NCBI GenBank assembly: GCA_015501055.1
Contig: JADNYV010000640.1
Span: 1 to 19,017, forward strand
Direction: 5' to 3'
Length of the DNA stretch: 19,017 bases
DNA from: Mucidula mucida
Lineage: Eukaryota; Basidiomycota; Agaricomycetes; Agaricales; Physalacriaceae
Position numbers and translations under genes: made by a program. How positions within the stretch are numbered: the first letter of the stretch is position 1; every line of letters begins with the position of its first letter. This document shows, piece by piece, positions 10,234 through 16,882 of this stretch. The notes beneath the pieces are model-generated. The model saw only the letters and a list, made by a program, of their open reading frames with translations. It had not been told where the DNA came from and did not search any database.

Positions 10234-10592
10234 ATTGACAGTGTATAGCAAGAAGTTGAGAATCGTTCTATTTACCAATATGAAAACGTTTTGGTCTAAT
10301 GTAAGCTGCTGTGAGCATAGTGAGGCGGCATGATGGTGATTCTTGTTTAAACGTTTAGAGGCGCACACTTACCATGAACACGTGTCGAGCACCTGATCGG
10401 GGAATGGTCAATTTCAAAACAGGCGCGTCTTTGTTCCTACACCCAACTTGTTCTCGACCATCAACAACTCCCTTATTTTCTGGCTCGTTACAGCCGAAGA
10501 TTATCCACATCCTCTTCGAGGCACTTCGAGGTACGATATAATCTCTGTTTCCTACTCGATTTTGCCAACTGGAATGCACAGTCGTCGTCACG
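10234..10592. other. Intergenic region, possible 5' exon of the next gene
   Basis: This holds the 3' UTR of the dehydrogenase and the promoter of the third F-box gene. It contains an ATG at 10404 followed by an open stretch to 10530, a GTACGA donor-like site at 10531 and a CACAG acceptor at 10577-10581, in a phase that would join the downstream ATG frame. I treat this as an alternative gene model only. Confidence 0.4.
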
Positions 10593-12392
10593 ATGTCTTC
10601 TTTACCCTGTGTGGAGTCCTCGTTGCGCTTTAACGAAACGTGGATGTCTTGTGAACAAAATCAGCATGTTTGCTCATGTCCGAATCATCTCACAATTCCC
10701 GCAAGCGAAGTTGTGGCGCCGCAGGCAGCACTGGCCCTTGCCTCGGATCCCACCTTTGAACATCTCACCACTACGAATGATGGACCCACGTGTATAGAGG
10801 AAGTCTCAGCTCTTGGAAGGGTCACGTCTCTGAAAGCCCACCGACTTTCTCTAGCGACTTACACCCAAAAACTCGAGGCGTTGCGGGCCAAAGCTTTGAT
10901 GCAGGCAGAGTGCGTTGAAGGGGAGCTTGAGAGGATTTCCGGAGCTCGTGTTCTCGTCGACAATGCTCTGAGAGTACGAGAGGCGGTGTTGAGCTCCGCC
11001 AGGCGCTTGCCAGCAAATGTGTTGGCCATCATCTTCGAATACTCCATCGAGTTTCCTATGAAATGCGAACGCTATCCCTCTCGTTCCCTCCAGAAGTACA
11101 ATGTACTATGGAGCTTTGAACTCGTCTGCAAACGCTGGAGAGATGTAGTCATCCACTCATCCCATCTGTGGTCCTTCATTGGTGTTGACCTGTCGCTATG
11201 CAGTCGGCCAAGCTATATGCGAATGCTAGCTAAGCAGATCGTTCGGGCTGGTCTCACGACTTCCGTTTCGGTCTCGGTCTACTCTACAAGTGGATACGAA
11301 CGCGATGGGACTATTCAAATAGGGGTTGCCGCCATCCTGCTACCTCTGGCGCCACGTATGCAGGAAATCGATCTTCGTATTTCCCCCCTTTCGGCGGACG
11401 CACTCAACCTTTGGAGTAACTCGCTCCACTCTTTGAAGAGGCTCTTCATTTCCAGAGACTCAGTGTGGCACGACCGTCAACCTATGTATCGGGGAAAGTG
11501 TCACGCTTTTGAAAGCGCGCCAAAGCTTGTGTACCTCGAGACGGATCAGACTACGTTCAGCATGCAAGAGCCGTTTCTTTTACCGCAGAACCAAATATTG
11601 CGATATAGTAACGATCGCAATCTTTGGGATCCGCATGCGGCCTGTGGTCGTGGACATTGCTTAAGCTGCTCTTCTCCGGCCGTCGTTTTGAGTGCATTAT
11701 CAAATCCGACGTTCAGAAACTTGAAGGAGTGCAGGGTTTTCCTTAGCACTGCCTCCGGTTCTATATCATTCCATGGACTGGAGGTTCCGGTGGTCAGCGG
11801 GATCCAGTCATTGACGCTCCTCACTCGAGCGATGGGTCAGAATGCACTGGCAATCGAACAGCTCTTGGACTCTGTCTACCTTCCTGAGCTGAAGGAGCTG
11901 ACTGTCGATTTGTCGCCTGTCTCAAAGGAGCGCTTGGAAACGAACCTTTTCACGTGTATTTGCAACGCGCTCGAGCGTGCGCAGCCGCCGCTAGCGAGCT
12001 TCTGTTTCAAGCAGGGTGTTGTCCCGCCGTATGAGCTTGTGAGGCTATTTCATGTCGCCCCTGGTCTGCGGGAGTTTCGTCTGGAGAATATCGCGGACGG
12101 GCTTACGGATGAGATGCTCGCGCAGTTGACAGTCCTTAAAGACGGACGGGTGCTTGCGCCTGAGCTCCGCATTCTCAGAGTGAGCGGTGATCTGCGCTTT
12201 GACGTTGGAGTATTTGCCACCATGGTCGAATCTAGAAGTCGTGTGGCACCCTTGAAGGAGATTGACCTGTGCTGGTACTTTGGAGGATCTGGGAATGAGG
12301 ACTCGAAGAAGAAAGAACAGGCTGTGTTGATCGAGAGATTGAAGCCCTTGAGCGTACACGGCCTAAAAGTTAACACACGCTTGAAGTGTTGA
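10593..12392 (+). CDS. F-box-like protein with coiled coil; 3' end replaced by a copia LTR
   Basis: A 599-residue single-exon product from a true ATG at 10593. A Cys-containing N-terminal segment is followed by a heptad-like coiled coil at about residues 75-133 and an F-box-like domain at 138-200 (RRLPANVLAIIFEYS, FELVCKRWRDVV, HLWSFIGVDL). An irregular leucine-rich region follows. This coiled-coil plus F-box order is common in mushroom F-box families and suggests an SCF adaptor; the target is unknown. A CGRGHCLSC cluster near residue 350 is unusual. It shows no close similarity to the tandem pair upstream. The last codon (TGT) and the TGA stop lie inside the copia LTR starting at 12387, so the natural C-terminus has been lost or trimmed. 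The loss may be small, since similar proteins usually end soon after such a segment. Confidence 0.85.
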   Translation: MSSLPCVESSLRFNETWMSCEQNQHVCSCPNHLTIPASEVVAPQAALALASDPTFEHLTTTNDGPTCIEEVSALGRVTSLKAHRLSLATYTQKLEALRAKALMQAECVEGELERISGARVLVDNALRVREAVLSSARRLPANVLAIIFEYSIEFPMKCERYPSRSLQKYNVLWSFELVCKRWRDVVIHSSHLWSFIGVDLSLCSRPSYMRMLAKQIVRAGLTTSVSVSVYSTSGYERDGTIQIGVAAILLPLAPRMQEIDLRISPLSADALNLWSNSLHSLKRLFISRDSVWHDRQPMYRGKCHAFESAPKLVYLETDQTTFSMQEPFLLPQNQILRYSNDRNLWDPHAACGRGHCLSCSSPAVVLSALSNPTFRNLKECRVFLSTASGSISFHGLEVPVVSGIQSLTLLTRAMGQNALAIEQLLDSVYLPELKELTVDLSPVSKERLETNLFTCICNALERAQPPLASFCFKQGVVPPYELVRLFHVAPGLREFRLENIADGLTDEMLAQLTVLKDGRVLAPELRILRVSGDLRFDVGVFATMVESRSRVAPLKEIDLCWYFGGSGNEDSKKKEQAVLIERLKPLSVHGLKVNTRLKC

Positions 12393-12425
12393 TAACAAGC
12401 CGGACTACTCGCTATTCCTTACTCA

Positions 12426-12500
12426 ACGGACCCGCTCCTTTACTTACCGAACCGCTCCCGTATCTACCGACCCGCTACCGTTTGCACCGACATCTCGTAC
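12426..12500 (+). repeat. Tandem repeat in the copia LTR, 20-bp unit, about 3.5 copies
   Basis: Imperfect copies begin at 12426, 12446, 12466 and 12486, each opening with A(C/CC)GA(A/C)CCGCT or a close variant; the last is partial. They lie upstream of the TATA box, in the probable U3 region, where such repeats often act as transcription-factor sites. Confidence 0.65.
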
Positions 12501-12559
12501 TGACTCATTTACTTGCTTAGATCCCCATATTCCCCTTTTGATACACCTCATATTTACAG

Positions 12560-12567
12560 TATATAAA
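12560..12567 (+). promoter_or_regulatory. TATA box of the copia LTR promoter
   Basis: TATATAAA lies 71 bp before the end of the LTR and 168 bp before the gag ATG, the expected place for the element's Pol II promoter. Confidence 0.6.
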
Positions 12568-12637
12568 CTACATACATTTGGACTATATACTGTGTGCATT
12601 CTCCTCCTCGTCGTCCGAGTCCTCTTGAGATCCAACA

Positions 12638-12649
12638 GGTTATGGGCCC
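12638..12649 (+). other. Primer-binding site, half-tRNA initiator-Met type
   Basis: GGTTATGGGCCC directly follows the LTR. It is complementary to the anticodon stem-loop of eukaryotic initiator methionine tRNA (GGGCCCATAACC, with the CAT anticodon). The same sequence is the primer site of Drosophila copia, which is known to be primed by a 5' half-molecule of that tRNA and not by the tRNA 3' end. Confidence 0.85.
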
Positions 12650-12727
12650 CGCCCTTGCCTAATTTATCCATCAGAAATCCACTTGCTTGCATATTGATCC
12701 ACGTACCTCTTCGCGTCGCATCCCGCC

Positions 12728-15700
12728 ATGTCCACCAGCACAAAACTCATCGAGTTCTTCGCCCGCGTCCCGCAGTGCAAAGCGGACGGGACGAATTGGA
12801 CGTTCTACCGCGACCGTTTTGTGTTCGCCGCCGAAGCAGCACAACTCGACGACTACCTTGTAGAGACGGCCGCACCACCGTCTGTTCCAGTCCCCGCCAA
12901 TCCCGCCAATCCCACCAAGGAGGAGACCAACTCCATCAATCGCCATCCAGGCGTCGTTCGGCTCTGGAAAGCAAACGAGGCCATCGTGAAGCAAGCTCTG
13001 GCTTCGACGATTCCCGACTCGTTGTTCCTAAAAGTAAAGGGGGAGTCGTCAGCAGGGAAGATGTGGAAGAAGGTAAAGGAGGAGTTTGAGAAGAGGTCGA
13101 AGATGATGACTGTCGACCTCAGGAGGAAGCTCCAGGAAGAGAGGTGCCCCGAGAACGGCGACGTTAAGGCTCACCTTTCGAAACTCGAAGCTCTACGCGA
13201 AGAGCTTACCGCAATGAGCGCAGACCCCGGCGACGACAATTTCATTGCCATCCTGCTCGGTTCCCTCCCCACATCGTACAACCCCTACCTCGCAGCACTG
13301 ACAGCGACATCAGCACTGCTCAGCCAGACCATCACACCCGACGTATACGTACGCGGCATCAGCGACGAAGCTGATCGCCGGTGAATCAAGACTCGCGTCA
13401 AGGAAGAGAAGGAGGCTGCGTTCAACGCGAATGGCGGCTCCTCAGGACGCGGCAGACGATCCCAGGGCAGCAGACGCAGCAGCACGGTCGAGTGCTACAA
13501 CTGCCACAAGAAGGGACACATTAAGGCAGAGTGTTGGGCAAAAGGAGGCGGGAAGAAAGGACAAGGCCCAAGAGGAAAGGGCAAGGGACGGGCGTCGGCG
13601 GATAAGGCCGACGACAACGATGACGGCGTGTGGTACGCGCACGCAGGCTCAGAGTCAGGAGACTCCGACGAGGATTGGCGCGACCTTACAGAAATGAACC
13701 TCGGCGGCTATGATGAGCCGTGGTCTGAATATCTGCGCGACGAGGGAGAAGAGAGGTTGAAAGGATTGGCGGGTCTATACCTCAACGACGAGGTAGCCCA
13801 GCCATATGCGGAGGTGCCGGAGAGCGCACTCGAGGCTGCGGAAGCAGCACTATCCACTTCCATTCCCGACAAGACCAACTCAGAGTCAGACTACAACTCC
13901 ATGCCGCCACTCCTCGAGACGTCTGACTCAGAGTCAGAGAACAACGACGACCTCCCCACACTGTTGAGCGTAGCAAGTACATCAGATTACTCTGATAAGG
14001 GGGAGTATTCCATGGTGGAGGAAGAAGATACTGGAAATTTCAGTGATTTTGATCCCGGCGAAGATATCCCAGACCTCGAGGATTGGTCTAATACAGAAAA
14101 CGACCTAGAAGAAGTCATCAGAGATGAAGGAGAAGAGGCCTACACACGTACCTTTGATACGGTATTTCTCGCCACCGCCGCCACGCTCCCCAACGATCCA
14201 CAGGTCGACATCTACGACTCAGGCGCGTCTCGCCACATGACCCCCTACCGCCATCGCCTCTTCAATTATACGTCTATCGAACCCAAATCCATCATGGCAG
14301 CCGACAAAGGGAAGTTCCAGGCAATCGGAAAAGGAGACATGCATGTCTACATTCCTGGAAAAGCCGGCGAGAGGATACGGTTCCTAGTCCGCGATGTCCT
14401 GTATGCGCCGCAGTTGGGTGTATCATTGCTGTCCGTATCGAAGATTACTGCCGCCGGATATGGCATGTTGTTTTGCGGCTCCGAATGCCGCATTTATGGT
14501 CCCAAGGACAAGCTTCTAGGAAAGGTACCTGTTAAAGGAGGACTTTATCGCGTTGAAACAGACGTACCTCGCGCGAACGCTGCCCACGACACTCCCATCA
14601 CTGTATCACTCGACGACCTTCACCAGATGATGGGCCATATTGCGCCCGACGCAGCGAAGCGTCTCGTGAAGAACCACATTGTTGAAGGAATTATTCTTGA
14701 CGAATCAAAACCGCCACCGAAATCCTGTGACTCGTGTGAGTACGGAAAGAAGACTTGAAAACCTGTCGGCAAGGTCAGCGAACGCGCTCGTGCGAAGGAA
14801 CTGGGAGAAATCATTCATTCTGACCTCTGGGGTCCCTCTCCCATTCGCACTCCTCAACATAAGGAGTACTATGTGTTGTATACGGACGACCACATGCGCT
14901 ACTCCGCCATATTCCTTATACACCAGAAGAGCGAAACCTTCGAAACCTACCAGCAATACGAGGCATGGCTCAGCACGCAGCATTCAGCAAAAATCAAGGA
15001 ATTACACACCGACAAGGGCGGAGAATACAGCAGCGACGAGTTCAAAGCTCATCTCGCTGCACAAGGAACCAAGCGCACTACCACGGTCTACGACACACCC
15101 GAGCACAACGGCATCGCAGAGCGACTGAACCAGACATTCCTCAAAAAGGTCCGCGCTATGCTCCACGCATCCGGACTACCCAAGAATCTATGGGGCGAAG
15201 CGTTGAAGCACGCTGTCTGGTTGAAGAACCGGACGTCGACGCGTGCACTCGACGGCAAGACACCGTACGAGATGCTCCATGGTGAAAAGCCAAATCTTTG
15301 CGACCTGCACAAATTTGGGTGCAAGGTCTGGGTCCACAACGCGAAAGGATCCAAGCTTGACAGACGTGCTTGTGTTGGTCGCTGGCTTGGTTTTGACAGC
15401 GAGACCAGCGGACATCGGATTTATTGGGAGGATAACCGAACAATTGGAGTTGAAAGAAGCGTAAAATTTGACGAAAGAGAGGACACAAGAGTACAAGAGA
15501 GTATGCTGAATGAGGGGGAGGAAGGAAGAAATGGCATTCAGCAAACAACCAGTGCTGAAAATGCGAAAAACACACCTACTACGCCCCCAGCATTGTCAGC
15601 GCCTGCTCCACAACCAGCTGTATCGTCCACAACAACACCAAGTCCAACGTCGTCTCCATCCCAGTCCACAACCCCACCCGACGCGTCCCAACTCCCTGAC

Positions 15701-16340
15701 TTCCTTGGCGGCTTGCTTCAGCGCGAAGGACTCGACCCAGCGAATATACGCGAAGGCAAACGCGCCCGGAAACCATCACAAAAGGCCCAAGAAATGGCCG
15801 AGTCGTCCAAACCGTCGCGAGACTCGTCTGCAGCGTTGCCCGAGGCCGGCTACGTGGAAATGCCAGAAGAACAGTTGGAGATGGCCATGGCTGCTGCCAT
15901 AGCAGAGTCCGAGGCTATTGAGCCTGTATTCGAGGAAGCGAAACGACGTGCAGACTGGCCGTCGTGGAGAAAAGCAATTGAGGAAGAAATCCGAACGCTT
16001 ACGCAAGCGGGCACAAGGGAAATTGTGCCTCGCCCGACGGATCGGAACGTTATTGGATCCAAGTGGGTCCTCAGGATCAAGAAGAAAGCCGGCGGCGTTA
16101 TTGACAAGTACAAGGCGCGACTTGTCGCGCAAGGATTTACACAAGTCGAGGGAGTGGATTACTTTGTCACTTTTGCTCCAGTTGCCAAACTCGCATCACT
16201 CCGCATCATTCTCGCCATCGCAGCACGTAATGATTGGGATATCAATGTCTTTGACTTTCACGGCGCATTCTTAAACGGAGAATTTGACGATGAAGAAGAG
16301 CTGTATATGGAACAGCCTCCGGACTTTGAATTCACGGATT
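12728..16340 (+). pseudogene. copia Gag-Pol polyprotein, two in-frame TGA codons, truncated in RT
   Basis: One frame encodes everything from ATG 12728 to the gypsy insertion (codon 1205), with no frameshift. TGA codons interrupt it at 13382-13384 (codon 219) and 14756-14758 (codon 677). In order: copia-type Gag capsid (1-218), zinc knuckle CYNCHKKGHIKAEC (256-269), an acidic Ser/Asp/Glu-rich linker, aspartic protease DSGA (497-500), integrase zinc finger HQMMGH (632-637) with CDSC (667-670), and integrase core Asp699, Asp762 and Glu798 (spacing fits D,D-35-E). A Pro/Ser/Thr-rich linker precedes the RT from about 1078, with the first catalytic Asp near 1176 (FDFHGAFLNG). The YVDD motif and RNase H are missing because of the insertion. 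Encoded proteins would reverse-transcribe and integrate the element; this copy cannot do so alone. Confidence 0.94.
16336..16340 (+). other. Candidate gypsy target site (GGATT)
   Basis: The five copia bases immediately before the gypsy LTR are GGATT. A matching copy is expected on the far side of the gypsy element, outside the window, where the copia RT frame should resume. Confidence 0.5.
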
Positions 16341-16869
16341 TGTTAGCGACTGACTAAGCCACAAGACTCAACCAGGTACCACAGCAAGAACTAAGGAAGA
16401 AAGCGTTCGCGTTCGTAAGACTAGGCTAGGCCAGGTGTATAAACGAGATCGGAACTAAAGTACAATGATACTACACTACTGCTTATATACTAGTAAGTCT
16501 GTGTTTGAAGCTCCTTGTCCATATGCGTTTCCACTAGGGATGCTCCACGCCCTTGACCCAGTGTTGTATGCTACTAGTCCGTGAAACCATTAAATACGAG
16601 TGGTGACTGCATGTAAGTAATAATACTGAAACGATTATGTGTGCTACGAGTGTCGGCGGTGTGTATACAATAGGGAGTCCATGAGGTATCGGCATGTATG
16701 ATGTCATCCATGTGTTGGGCGTGTGTCCGACATGAGTACGGCTTCGGTAATGAAAAGGGGTATGATCGGTGACGAAACAGATGATGAAACGGTCCGTTGG
16801 TTGATAAGACAAGGCTCCCAATAAGATATGATAAGATGTGAAAATGTGAAAATATGGCGATTCATAACA
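16341..16869 (-). repeat. 3' LTR of the gypsy element (529 bp)
   Basis: On the minus strand it begins TGTTA at 16869 and ends TAACA at 16341, a perfect 5-bp inverted terminal repeat. A polypurine tract abuts its start and copia coding sequence abuts its end. A TATA-like motif lies at 16482-16489 on the minus strand. The ends are inferred from structure because the 5' LTR is not in view. Confidence 0.88.
16482..16489 (-). promoter_or_regulatory. TATA box in the gypsy LTR
   Basis: TATATAAG on the minus strand, about 380 bp into the LTR, is the probable core promoter of the element. In this 3' LTR it would direct transcription leftwards into the copia RT sequence, antisense to copia. Confidence 0.45.
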
Positions 16870-16882
16870 TCACCCCCTCCTT
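16870..16882 (-). other. Polypurine tract of the gypsy element
   Basis: AAGGAGGGGGTGA on the minus strand lies directly before the LTR start and overlaps the stop codon of the pol frame (TAA at 16881-16883). This is the normal place for the plus-strand DNA primer of an LTR element. Confidence 0.75.

Larger units (their letters stand above)
12387..12637 (+). repeat. 5' LTR of the copia element
   Basis: The boundaries are set by the terminal inverted repeat TGTTG at 12387-12391 and CAACA at 12633-12637, and by the primer-binding site that begins immediately after. It contains a 20-bp tandem repeat at 12426-12500 and a TATA box at 12560-12567. No second LTR copy is in the window, so the ends are inferred from structure and not from alignment. 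Confidence 0.85.
12387..16340 (+). mobile_element. Ty1/copia LTR retrotransposon, interrupted by a gypsy element
   Basis: The element starts with a 251-bp LTR and runs in the order LTR, primer-binding site, gag, zinc knuckle, protease, integrase, reverse transcriptase. Protease-integrase-RT order is diagnostic of copia elements. The sequence stops inside the RT at 16340, where the LTR of a minus-strand gypsy element begins. The rest of RT, RNase H and the 3' LTR should lie beyond the right edge. The 5 bp before the element, TGAAG at 12382-12386, is the candidate target-site duplication; its partner is not in view. Confidence 0.94.

Noticed and set aside
9817..10368. 183-residue minus-strand open frame
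   Set aside because: It is antisense to the last exon of the dehydrogenase, whose conserved frame is certain.
16341..16357. Apparent natural C-terminus of the copia polyprotein at TAA 16355
   Set aside because: The last codons and the stop are read from the gypsy LTR, so this is not the copia end.
14873..16357. Separate integrase-RT gene starting near 14873
   Set aside because: It is in the same frame as gag and protease; the gap is caused only by the TGA at 14756, so it is one interrupted polyprotein.
16534..16821. 95-residue minus-strand open frame between copia and gypsy coding regions
   Set aside because: It lies wholly inside the gypsy LTR and has no domain similarity.
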